The translations under genes were made by a program, and so were the position numbers. From assembly GCA_964469555.1 (NCBI GenBank), contig CAYYAQ010000205.1, positions 1-8,208 of the forward strand: a stretch of DNA of 8,208 nt. Direction: 5' to 3'. This DNA comes from CAYYAQ01 sp964469555. GTDB taxonomy: Bacteria; Planctomycetota; UBA1135; UBA2386. Positions 1 to 6,931 of this stretch are shown in pieces (positions within the stretch are counted from its first letter, which is position 1; every line of letters starts with the position of its first letter). The notes beneath the pieces were generated by a model, which saw only the letters and a list, made by a program, of their open reading frames with translations, did not search any database and was not told where the DNA came from.

Positions 1-1
1 A

Positions 2-532
2 TTGCACGCCGAGTTCCGGACCCTTCCCATGCTCTTCTACGTGCCGCCGCTCCTTCCGGTCATGGCGTCGCTCAAGAGCGAGGACCAGACCGAGCAGACG
101 AAGAAGCAGAACGAGATCGGCAAGGTGTGGCCGGACAACTGGCTCTACGACACCAGCCACGATGAGATCTTCGGCTCCGTTGACAAGGCTCGTTTCCCGC
201 TCGAGTACATGGCCAGTCTGCTCGGGGCCGGCGATGGCCAGAAGCTCTCGACGGTGATCAAGAAGCTCGTCGCGGTGCGCCTGCACCGGCGCCACGTGAC
301 CGTTGGTGACATCTCCGCCGAGAAGGCCGGGGCCGCGCTCTCCGAGGTCGGATTGACCACGGAGATGGCCGAGGGCATCTACTACCTGACATCGCTGGCC
401 AAGTTCGACGACCGCTTCGTCGTGCCGGCTGCGCACCGCGAGCAGGCGATCGAGATGCTGGAATTCTCCGGCGATCGCAAGGGCTCGACGGGCTTTGGCT
501 TCAAGGAAGACACTGGAGTGCGGGGGGTCTGA
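2..532 (+). CDS. narH: Respiratory nitrate reductase beta subunit (NarH), 3' end only
   Basis: This is the C-terminal ~176 residues of the iron-sulfur subunit that passes electrons from the NarI hemes to the molybdenum subunit NarG. The gene enters from the left edge, so the TTG at base 2 is an internal Leu codon and not a start. The RTLPMLFYVPPLLPV segment at the left end, the VRLHRRHVTVGD stretch and the late DRFVVPAAHREQA motif are typical of NarH tails. Family proteins are about 490-510 residues, so roughly two thirds lie outside. This part contains no cysteine, which is expected because the four Fe-S clusters are bound by the upstream part. The TGA stop is 2 nt before narJ, so the two are transcriptionally coupled, and narG is expected just outside the window on the left. 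Confidence 0.96.
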   Translation: MHAEFRTLPMLFYVPPLLPVMASLKSEDQTEQTKKQNEIGKVWPDNWLYDTSHDEIFGSVDKARFPLEYMASLLGAGDGQKLSTVIKKLVAVRLHRRHVTVGDISAEKAGAALSEVGLTTEMAEGIYYLTSLAKFDDRFVVPAAHREQAIEMLEFSGDRKGSTGFGFKEDTGVRGV

Positions 533-534
533 TC

Positions 535-1236
535 ATGGCCATCCAAGACTACGCGGCACTGGCCGGTCTCCTTGACTACCCGCAAGAGGGATTTGGCGCG
601 GGCGTCGCCGAGGCGTTGCCGCACCTCGTCCCGCTCTATCCGGCTGCAGCGGACGAGTTGACCTACTTCGTAGAACACATCTCGAAACTGAGTCTGGACC
701 AGGCACAGGAACTCTACACGCGCACACTCGACGTGCAGGCCATCACGACCCTGGATCTGGGCTATGTCCTCTACGGCGACGACTACAAGCGCGGCGAACT
801 GCTCGCGAATCTGAACCGGGAGCACATGGACGCGGGCAACGATTGCGGCACCGAGCTCGCCGATCACCTGCCGAACTTGCTGCGCTTGATGGCCATGCTC
901 GGCAAGACAGAATTCGTCGACGAGTTGGTCGAGCACATCATCGCGCCGGCGCTGCGCTCGATGGTCCGCGAGTTCGACAAGAAGCGCCTCGAGAGGAAGA
1001 CGAAGTTCTACAGGAAGTCGTACAAGACCCTGATCGACTCCTCGAAGGATGAGGCCACGCTCTACGTCCACGCCCTAATCGGGCTCTACTCCGTGTTGCA
1101 GTCCGACTTCGCTCTCATCCCTGATGTGGGTACCGCGGAGCCCGGGCGCAACAGCGATTTCCTCAAGTTCATCGGGACCGAGATGGAAATCGAGAAGTCG
1201 AAGAACCCGACCTACGCACTGAGAGGAAAGTCATGA
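535..1236 (+). CDS. narJ: Nitrate reductase assembly chaperone NarJ (delta subunit)
   Basis: NarJ is a cytoplasmic chaperone that binds the NarG N-terminus and supports cofactor insertion and membrane docking of NarGH; it is not part of the mature enzyme. The 233-residue product is close to the E. coli length (about 236). Family features are visible: an N-terminal LAGLLDYPQEG segment, a central ELYTRTLDVQAITTLDLGY block followed by YGDDYKRGELL, and TELADHLPNLLRLMAML in the middle of the protein. A basic patch near residues 142-160 follows the conserved core. The ATG lies 2 nt after the narH stop and the only purine signal upstream is a run of G at 522-527. The TGA overlaps the narI ATG (ATGA), indicating translational coupling. 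The position between narH and narI matches the standard narGHJI order. Confidence 0.96.
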   Translation: MAIQDYAALAGLLDYPQEGFGAGVAEALPHLVPLYPAAADELTYFVEHISKLSLDQAQELYTRTLDVQAITTLDLGYVLYGDDYKRGELLANLNREHMDAGNDCGTELADHLPNLLRLMAMLGKTEFVDELVEHIIAPALRSMVREFDKKRLERKTKFYRKSYKTLIDSSKDEATLYVHALIGLYSVLQSDFALIPDVGTAEPGRNSDFLKFIGTEMEIEKSKNPTYALRGKS

Positions 1237-1958
1237 CCTGGCTGAACAGTTTTCTCTTCGCCGGCCTGCCATACATCGCACTGGCCGTATTCTTCATCGG
1301 CACGATCGTGAGGTACCGGTCGACGGGCTTCAAGGTCTCGTCGCTCTCGTCTCAGTTCCTGGAGGGGAAGAACCTCTTCTGGGGAGCGGTGCCATTCCAC
1401 TGGGGACTTCTGGTCATCCTCCTGGGGCACTTCTTGGCGTTCCTCATCCCGGACGCAGTGCTGGCCTGGAACATCGGAGTGCGGTTGATCGTGCTCGAGG
1501 TGACCGGCTTCTCGTTCGCGCTGTGCGTTCTCGTCGGACTCAGCTTCCTGCTCTACCGGAGGCTCACCAACGCGCGGCTGCGTATGGTGACCAACCGGAT
1601 GGACATCGTCATCGAGGTGGTCCTGCTCGCGCAGGTCGTTCTGGGACTCTGGATCGCTCTGGGCTACAGGTGGGGATCATCCTGGTTCGCGGCTGACCTC
1701 TCGCCCTACCTCTGGTCACTCGTCAAGCTCAATCCGCAGATCGCTGCGGTGAGCAACATGCCGTTGGTGATCCAACTCCACGTCGTGTTGGCGTTCGTGA
1801 TCATCGTGGTGTTCCCATTCACTCGGCTGGTTCACATCCTGGTCGCGCCGTTGCACTACATCGGGCGCCCCTATCAGCGCGTGATGTGGAACTGGGATCG
1901 GCGCCGCGTGCGCAAGCCGGAGAACGGCTGGACGCCGACGAGACCAAAGAACAACTAG
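1233..1958 (+). CDS. narI: Respiratory nitrate reductase gamma subunit, diheme cytochrome b (NarI)
   Basis: NarI is the membrane anchor of NarGHI. It oxidises quinol on the outer face and feeds electrons through two b-type hemes to NarH. The 241-residue product has about five hydrophobic segments (residues ~5-27, 50-73, 84-107, 124-145, 180-204). The heme ligands fit the known E. coli pattern: His56 and His66 near the start of TM2, and His183 and His201 in the last helix, which keep the 18-residue spacing of E. coli His187/His205. The AGAGGA sequence at 1222-1227 serves as the ribosome-binding site and lies inside the narJ 3' end; the genes overlap by 4 nt. The C-terminal tail is short and basic (RRRVRKPE), consistent with a cytoplasmic end that contacts NarGH. 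No frameshift or missing ligand is seen. Confidence 0.97.
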   Translation: MTWLNSFLFAGLPYIALAVFFIGTIVRYRSTGFKVSSLSSQFLEGKNLFWGAVPFHWGLLVILLGHFLAFLIPDAVLAWNIGVRLIVLEVTGFSFALCVLVGLSFLLYRRLTNARLRMVTNRMDIVIEVVLLAQVVLGLWIALGYRWGSSWFAADLSPYLWSLVKLNPQIAAVSNMPLVIQLHVVLAFVIIVVFPFTRLVHILVAPLHYIGRPYQRVMWNWDRRRVRKPENGWTPTRPKNN

Positions 1959-2068
1959 GTGTCCGAGGGCTGGGTTACCTTCTCTGGAGCCTGGGCCGAC
2001 GTTTCGCCAAATGATCGGGACCTCCCAGCCATCGCGTGCATGGCCAGGAAGTGTCGTTTGTGCTCGCC

Positions 2069-2090
2069 CCGCCCCTAGCCGGTGGGGCGG
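2069..2090 (+). terminator. GC-rich hairpin between narI and narK (possible attenuator or stem-loop)
   Basis: CCGCCCC (2069-2075) and GGGGCGG (2084-2090) are perfect 7-bp inverted arms around an 8-nt loop. The hairpin lies 111 nt after the narI stop and just upstream of the narK ribosome-binding site. No T-run follows, so a classical intrinsic terminator is not supported. It could be an mRNA-processing or partial read-through structure that sets narK expression relative to narGHJI. No convincing FNR-type dyad (TTGAT-N4-ATCAA) was found in the 162-nt gap. Confidence 0.3.
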
Positions 2091-2107
2091 CCAGGATCGC
2101 TACGGAT

Positions 2108-2114
2108 AGAGGAG
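2108..2114 (+). promoter_or_regulatory. Ribosome-binding site deciding the narK start
   Basis: AGAGGAG sits 6 nt before the ATG at 2121, a near-ideal Shine-Dalgarno arrangement. It favours this ATG over the in-frame GTG at 2082, which lies inside the GC hairpin and has no comparable signal. Confidence 0.8.
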
Positions 2115-2120
2115 TTCGGT

Positions 2121-3749
2121 ATGTCGAGAAGTATCAAGGACTGGAACGTAGAGGACGAGGCCTTCTGGAGCGCGACTGGCTCGAAGGTCGCTAGCCGAAA
2201 CCTGTGGTGCTCGATACCTGCGCTGCTGCTGGCGTTCTCGGTGTGGATCATGTGGGGGGTCCTGGTCAAGTACATGAAGGACTTCGGGTTTAGCTTTGGC
2301 ATGACCGAAGGCCTGGCCCCCGGATCGAAGGAGTTCGTCGCGGCGCTCAAGGAGATCAACAATCTCTACTACACCCTGCCGGCTATCGCAGGCTTGGCGG
2401 GCGCCACGCTCCGGCTACCGAACTCGTTTCTCATCGCCATCGGCGGTGGTAGGAACGTCATCTTCGTGACTACGGCACTCCTCGCTATCCCAGCACTTGG
2501 TACCGGGGTCGCGCTCAGCGACATCAACACGCCGTACACGTTCTTCGCCGCGATGGCATTGCTGTCCGGGTTTGGTGGCGGCAACTTCGCCTCCTCGATG
2601 AGCAATATCAGCTTCTTCTTTCCCAAGCGCATGCAGGGCTATTCCCTGGGCATGAACGCCGGTTTGGGCAACCTCGGCGTTGGCGTCATGCAGAAGCTCA
2701 TACCCCTGGTGGTCACGGTGACCCTGTTCGGTGGGACGGCGGGTGCCGTTGCCTCCGCCAAGGGGATTGAGTTTGCCGGGCTGCAGAACGCAGCCTGGGT
2801 CTGGGTGCCGTTGATCGGCCTATCGACGCTCGGGGCCTTCTTCGGCATGAACAACGTGTCGACGGGAACCCCGAGTCTGCCCTCCACGTTCAAGGGTGTA
2901 TCGAAGACCCTGTACATGGTCGGTCTCGGCCTGCTCGCGGCGGCGATCGGTGCATGCCTGCTGATTATGTTGCCGTGGGGCGATTGGGACATGAAGAATG
3001 TCGCGATGTGGATCGTGCTTCCCCTCGTCGTTGGGTTGTCTGTCGCGCTGATGAAGTTCGCCACGCCCGGTGAGATCCGCGAGAACCTGAACAAGCAGTT
3101 CTCCATCTTCGGTGACAAGCACAACTGGATCATGACGATCATCTACACGATGACCTTCGGCTCCTTCATCGGCTACTCCATGGTCTTCCCGAAGCTTGCC
3201 CAGGACATCTTCGTCTACACCAATCCAGCCGATCCTGAGTTCGTCAACCCCAATGCCCCGAGCATCATGCTATGGGCCTTCCTGGGGCCGGTCATTGGTG
3301 CCTTGATACGGCCGGTGGGCGGTATCCTGTCCGACAAGGTGAACAGCGGCGCCAAGGTCACCATGTGGAGCACCATCTTCCAGATCGCCGCAGCTCTGGC
3401 GGTGGCCTACTTCGTCGTCCAGACCAGGGGCTCAGCCACTCCCGAGCAGTACTGGTGGCCGTTCTTTGGCTGCTTCATGGTGCTCTTCTTGACCACGGGC
3501 ATCGGCAACGGCTCCACGTTCCGCAGCATCGCCTACATCTTCCCGAAGGAGAAGGCCGGGCCAGTCTTGGGTTGGACGTCGGCGATCGCCGCCTACGGCG
3601 CATTCATCATTCCCAAGGTGTTCGGACAGCAGGTGAAGGCCGGCACCGCCGAGTACGCGTTGTACGGATTCGCGGCCTACTATGTCGTCTGTCTGGTACT
3701 GAACTGGTGGTACTACCAGGGGCCCAAGCGCGAGTTCGACAACCCGTAG
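2121..3749 (+). CDS. narK: NarK-type nitrate/nitrite transporter (MFS, NNP family)
   Basis: This 542-residue, 12-helix major facilitator of the nitrate/nitrite porter family most likely exchanges nitrate for nitrite so that NarG is supplied and toxic nitrite leaves. The N-terminal EDEAFW...RNLWCSIPALLLAF block is typical of NarK2-like members. The two nitrate signatures are clear: GGGNFASSM starting near residue 152 with FFFPKRMQG and NAGLGN after it, and TGIGNGSTFR near 459 followed by FPKEKAGPVLG. The two substrate-binding arginines of E. coli NarK have good counterparts, Arg98 (RLPNS, TM2) and Arg397 (RPVGG...SDK, TM8). It is longer than E. coli NarK (463) because of the N-terminal extension and longer loops. 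The ATG at 2121 is chosen on its AGAGGAG site. Its place directly after narGHJI supports a role in respiratory nitrate uptake. Confidence 0.95.
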   Translation: MSRSIKDWNVEDEAFWSATGSKVASRNLWCSIPALLLAFSVWIMWGVLVKYMKDFGFSFGMTEGLAPGSKEFVAALKEINNLYYTLPAIAGLAGATLRLPNSFLIAIGGGRNVIFVTTALLAIPALGTGVALSDINTPYTFFAAMALLSGFGGGNFASSMSNISFFFPKRMQGYSLGMNAGLGNLGVGVMQKLIPLVVTVTLFGGTAGAVASAKGIEFAGLQNAAWVWVPLIGLSTLGAFFGMNNVSTGTPSLPSTFKGVSKTLYMVGLGLLAAAIGACLLIMLPWGDWDMKNVAMWIVLPLVVGLSVALMKFATPGEIRENLNKQFSIFGDKHNWIMTIIYTMTFGSFIGYSMVFPKLAQDIFVYTNPADPEFVNPNAPSIMLWAFLGPVIGALIRPVGGILSDKVNSGAKVTMWSTIFQIAAALAVAYFVVQTRGSATPEQYWWPFFGCFMVLFLTTGIGNGSTFRSIAYIFPKEKAGPVLGWTSAIAAYGAFIIPKVFGQQVKAGTAEYALYGFAAYYVVCLVLNWWYYQGPKREFDNP

Positions 3750-3810
3750 GACCTCCTGCATTCCGGTTCGATTGCGATTTTTCTCGCCCGTGCCCGGATC
3801 GGAGGCTGAG

Positions 3811-3891
3811 ATGGACGTCAAGAACAAGGCCACGCGCATTGATCTCTTTAGTCTGAGAACCCCCCAGATGCGCGCGTTCCACATGTCGTGG
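3811..3891 (+). pseudogene. Truncated 5' end of a second narK-type (NarK1-like) transporter gene
   Basis: An ATG at 3811 with a good GGAGG site at 3801-3805 begins a 27-codon stretch whose product includes ATRIDLFSLRTPQMRAFHMSW. From knowledge of the family, this is how many NarK1/NasA-type nitrate-proton symporters begin, where it is followed by a phenylalanine-rich first helix. Here the homology stops at Trp27 (3889-3891). The frame then runs through unrelated sequence to a TGA at 4036-4038 with no membrane helix. The gene sits 61 nt after narK, where a tandem second narK is common in nitrate-respiring bacteria. It is therefore read as a gene whose body was deleted. The match is short, so a chance resemblance cannot be fully excluded. 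Confidence 0.68.
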
Positions 3892-4160
3892 TCCTCGTCC
3901 ACGCCGTCGGAGGTGCGGCGCTCGCCCTCGGATTCGCCACGCGAATCGCCGCGGCCCTCAACGCAGTCGTGCTGCTCGGTGCCACGATCACCCACCTGCG
4001 GGACGACGGTGGGGGCAGTCTGCTCGGAGGGGATCTGAACTCCCAGTTCGCTCTGCTCGTGCTGGTCACGTTGGCGGTCTTCGTCTGGCGGGGCTCGGGC
4101 CGGTTCTCGCTGGACCGCGTCCTGCGTCCGGCGCCTCAGGTGTCGTCACCGGGGGCGTAG
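3888..4160 (+). pseudogene. DoxX-family membrane protein, 5'-truncated remnant
   Basis: The frame open from 3888 to the TAG at 4158-4160 encodes about 90 residues that resemble the C-terminal two thirds of DoxX-family proteins (usually ~130-150 residues, four helices). They show VGGAALALGFATRIAA, a hydrophobic NAVVLLGATITHL segment, a glycine-rich loop, a last helix (FALLVLVTLAVFVW) and a GSGRFSLDR tail. The start and first helix are missing. The sequence begins abruptly at the point where the narK-like N-terminus ends, in a different reading frame, and has no ribosome-binding site of its own. The GTG at 3888 is not credible as a native start. DoxX proteins are poorly understood small membrane proteins, so no role is proposed for this remnant. 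Confidence 0.68.
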
Positions 4161-4400
4161 TTCGACCTGGATTGGCCCGGGCTCGGGCATGACTCGGGGC
4201 CGTGGCACCGTGCCGTGACAAAGTCGCTCCGCAAGCGGGGCCGACAATCGAGAGCAGGATCGGCAGTTCGCGGGAACAGGATCGTCGGTGACCCCGTGGC
4301 CTCGATTGGTGCGCAATTCCGCGCCTGCTCGAGTCGTTGCCGTACTGGTCGAACTTCCCCAGGGTGACGGAGCCGCGATGAGCCAGACGAGGCCCAGGTC

Positions 4401-4936
4401 ATGATTGAAACGAAGAGAATCTTGGTCGCTGTCAACTTCGATGAACACGACTGCATCCCGTCGGAGTGGGCTGGCACGCTTGCCAAGCACGTCGGCGCCG
4501 AAAGTATGAGTCGTATTCGTCGAGGGGCCCGCGGGGCTCGGCGAGGAGGCCATGGACGAGCACCTGTCAGGCTGCAATCGCGCGATGGACGAGGAGGTCG
4601 AATGCTCGTCCAATTTCGGTGTGGAGGTCAGGGGAGATGCCTTGTCCGACACCGGGTATGGCGCGGCGGGGACACTCTTGAATCTCGCCAAGGAATGGCA
4701 TTGCGACCTGATCGTCCTCGGATCCCGTCCCCGCAAGGGGCTGACGAAGCTGCTGTCGGGCAGGCGTTGCCAGCAAGGTCATCGAGGGCGCTCCGTGCCC
4801 TATCCTGTTGGCCACGGCATCACAGCAGCGATCTGTTGAGAGGTCCGGCCATCCACTCCCTCTTGACCCGGGGCCGGGACCCGTCTCGATTCCGAGATCC
4901 TCGCTTGCTTCCGGGTGCCGGTGCACGCGAGGCTAG
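4401..4936 (+). pseudogene. Universal stress protein (UspA family) with two apparent frameshifts
   Basis: Three frames together give one UspA-like protein of about 178 residues. Frame one (ATG 4401) gives METKRILVAVNFDE-like beta1 and SEWAGTLAKHVGAE. After ~4509 the next frame gives VVFVEGPAGLGEEAMDEHL and later LLNLAKEWHCDLIVLGSRPRKGL. After ~4763 a third frame gives GVASKVIEGAPCPILLAT and runs to the TAG at 4934-4936. Removing one A at about 4509 and one G at 4763/4764 restores AESM-VVFVEG and LLSGSVASKV, both as expected for the family. The nucleotide-binding loop is slightly atypical (GSRP where G-x2-G is usual), and the usual beta1 Asp is Asn. Stress proteins of this family are common near nar genes. 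It ends 30 nt before the next gene, so it probably shared that operon. Either decay or sequencing indels could explain the breaks. Confidence 0.85.
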
Positions 4937-4955
4937 GGGCGACAACATACCATTC

Positions 4956-4963
4956 AGAGAGAG
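4956..4963 (+). promoter_or_regulatory. Ribosome-binding site for the GTG start at 4967
   Basis: The purine run AGAGAGAG ends 3 nt before the GTG at 4967, with GAGAG at 4957-4961 in usual spacing. The alternative ATG at 4985 has no purine-rich sequence at a useful distance, so the GTG is preferred. Confidence 0.6.
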
Positions 4964-4966
4964 TCA

Positions 4967-6907
4967 GTGAATTCTCACTCACGCATGACAGACCAAGGCC
5001 TGGGCACGTCCCATCGCATCCTCACCCTGAACACGCTGGCGTTCACTGTCTGCTTCGCGGCGTGGATGCTCAACGGTGTTCTGGTGACCTTCCTCGCCAG
5101 CAACCGCGTCTTCGATTGGGGACCGGTGGAAATCGGGTGGCTCTTGGGTATCCCGGTCTTGACCGGCGCGATCTTCCGCTTGCCCGCCGGCATCCTCACG
5201 GATCGATACGGTGGGAAGCCGGTTTTCTCAACGTTGCTCTTCCTGTCCGCCATACCGCTGTTCCTGTTGTCTCGCGCCGACTGTTTCCTCAGCTTCGCTC
5301 TGTGCAGCTTTGGGTTTGGGATGACCGGCGTGTCGTTCTCGATCGGAGTCGCATTCAGCTCCGTCTGGTACCCCAACAAGTACCAGGGCACGGTATTGGG
5401 GATCTTCGGTGCCGGAAACGCCGGGGCGGCGGCGACGGCCTTCCTCGCTCCTTCCATCCTGAACTCGTTGACCGACGACGGCGCGAATCTCGAGGGCTGG
5501 AGGACTCTTCCCCTCCTGTATTCGGCGATGATGCTCGTGATGGGGTTGATCTTCGTGACGTTTACGAAGAATCGGAGGCCTCGGGTGCGCAAGAAGGCGG
5601 GGGAGGGGCTCCTCGCCCCTCTCAAGCAGGCACGCGTTTGGCGCTTCGGCCTCTACTACTTCCTGGTCTTCGGTTGCTTCGTCGCATTCTCCCAGTGGCT
5701 CGTCCCCTACTTCGTGAACGTCTACCACGTGTCGCTGGTCACCGCGGGGATACTGGCGGGATTGTTCAGTTTCCCGTCTGGCGTGATCCGCGCGCTGGGT
5801 GGGTGGCTATCGGACAAGGCGGGAGCGCGGATCGTGATGTACTGGGTCTTGGGGACTTCGGTTCTGGTGAGCCTGATGCTGATCGTTCCCAAGATGGAGA
5901 TCGTTTCACCGGGCAAGGGCATCACGGCCACCATGGGCGGTGTGGTCGAAGAAGTCAGCGCGACCGCCATCAAGATCGGAGACCGGACGTACGAGTTGGA
6001 CGCGAAGCCGAGCGTGATGTCGGAAGGCGACGACCGGACCCTGATCCTTCCCACCAAGGATGCATGGCACGAACCCGTCGTCGAGAAGGGCCAGAGGGTC
6101 GAGAGGAAGGCGCTCCTCGCCAAGGGCGTGACTCGAATCTACTTCCAGGCCAACCTCTGGATCTTCGCCGTGCTGGTCATCTTGCTGGGGAGCATCTGGG
6201 GGGTTGGGAAAGCGGCGGTGTACAAGCACGTCCCGGACTACTTCCCCGACGAAGTCGGAGTGGTTGGGGGAATGGTCGGGGTTCTCGGTGGGCTCGGTGG
6301 ATTCGTCTGTCCGATCATCTTCGGGTACCTCCTGGAATGGACGGGGATCTGGACCAGTTGTTGGATGTTCATGTTCCTCATCTCGGCGATCTGCATCGTG
6401 TGGATGCATCGCGTCGTCGGGGGGTTGACCCAGTATCCGGTCGGTTTCGAATCCAAATACACCGCGCAGGATCGGGTGCTGCCCGGGGATGTGCTCTCGC
6501 CCCTGATGCAGTGGTCCGACGAATACAGCGTGGGGAACGACGAAATGGACCGGCAGCATCAGCGACTGATCGGATTGACCAACGAGCTGGACGAAGTGAT
6601 CCAGGAGGGACGGCACTTCCGCAAATTCGCACCGGTGCTCGATGGAATCATCGAATACACGAAAACGCATTTCCAGTCGGAAGAGACCTACATGGAGGAG
6701 ATGGGTTATCCCGACCTGGCGCAGCACAAGGAAACTCATGCCAACCTTCTCAGGGAGGTCAACAGCCTGCGGGGCGACGTCGAGGGGGGTGACCGGGTGG
6801 CCATGGATCGCTTGCTCGTCTTCCTGCAAAGCTGGCTAGTCGGCCACATCATCGGGATCGACAAGAAGTACGGCGCCTTCGCTGCCAAGGGGAGGAACGA
6901 TCCCTGA
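4967..6907 (+). CDS. NNP-type MFS nitrate/nitrite transporter fused to a C-terminal bacteriohemerythrin domain
   Basis: The 646-residue product combines two modules. Residues ~17-490 form a 12-helix MFS carrier of the nitrate/nitrite porter type: FTVCFAAWMLNGVLVTFL in TM1, Arg71 in RLPAG (TM2), GAGNAGAAA in TM5 and Arg275 in RALGGWLSDK (TM8). These arginines match the positions that bind nitrate in NarK. A hydrophilic insert of ~80 residues (about 309-390) separates TM9 and TM10. Residues ~516-640 are a bacteriohemerythrin with every diiron ligand: His531, His568, Glu572, His587, His591, His627 and Asp632. By standard MFS topology the insert is periplasmic and the hemerythrin cytoplasmic. Hemerythrins bind O2 reversibly and some bind NO, so gating or local scavenging is plausible but inferred. 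The start is GTG 4967 on its AGAGAGAG site. DUF2231 follows after 24 nt. Confidence 0.92.
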   Translation: MNSHSRMTDQGLGTSHRILTLNTLAFTVCFAAWMLNGVLVTFLASNRVFDWGPVEIGWLLGIPVLTGAIFRLPAGILTDRYGGKPVFSTLLFLSAIPLFLLSRADCFLSFALCSFGFGMTGVSFSIGVAFSSVWYPNKYQGTVLGIFGAGNAGAAATAFLAPSILNSLTDDGANLEGWRTLPLLYSAMMLVMGLIFVTFTKNRRPRVRKKAGEGLLAPLKQARVWRFGLYYFLVFGCFVAFSQWLVPYFVNVYHVSLVTAGILAGLFSFPSGVIRALGGWLSDKAGARIVMYWVLGTSVLVSLMLIVPKMEIVSPGKGITATMGGVVEEVSATAIKIGDRTYELDAKPSVMSEGDDRTLILPTKDAWHEPVVEKGQRVERKALLAKGVTRIYFQANLWIFAVLVILLGSIWGVGKAAVYKHVPDYFPDEVGVVGGMVGVLGGLGGFVCPIIFGYLLEWTGIWTSCWMFMFLISAICIVWMHRVVGGLTQYPVGFESKYTAQDRVLPGDVLSPLMQWSDEYSVGNDEMDRQHQRLIGLTNELDEVIQEGRHFRKFAPVLDGIIEYTKTHFQSEETYMEEMGYPDLAQHKETHANLLREVNSLRGDVEGGDRVAMDRLLVFLQSWLVGHIIGIDKKYGAFAAKGRNDP

Positions 6908-6931
6908 TTCCTCGGTACCCTGGGTCCTGCC

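Noticed and set aside
382..1071. 229-codon minus-strand frame opposite narH and narJ
   Set aside because: It is antisense to two well-identified genes, without a ribosome-binding site or recognisable domain.
2082..2120. GTG at 2082 as the narK start, giving a 555-residue protein
   Set aside because: The extra 13 residues lie partly inside the GC hairpin and have no ribosome-binding site, while ATG 2121 has AGAGGAG at ideal spacing and the family-like N-terminus.
4303..4315. ATTG-N5-CAAT dyad upstream of the stress protein gene as an FNR/CRP-type operator
   Set aside because: The half-sites are only 4 bases and lack the TTGAT...ATCAA pattern, so the match is too weak.
4378..4404. Eight-codon leader frame overlapping the start of the stress protein gene (ATGA overlap)
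   Set aside because: It is very short, with no ribosome-binding site or attenuation structure, so it is probably chance.
4915..6792. 625-codon open frame overlapping the transporter-hemerythrin gene
   Set aside because: It is arginine-, glycine- and proline-rich without membrane segments or motifs, and is a shadow of the real frame caused by high GC.
5906..6829. 307-codon minus-strand frame opposite the transporter and hemerythrin domains
   Set aside because: Composition is His-, Pro- and Asp-rich, as expected from antisense of a GC-rich gene, and no family motif is visible.
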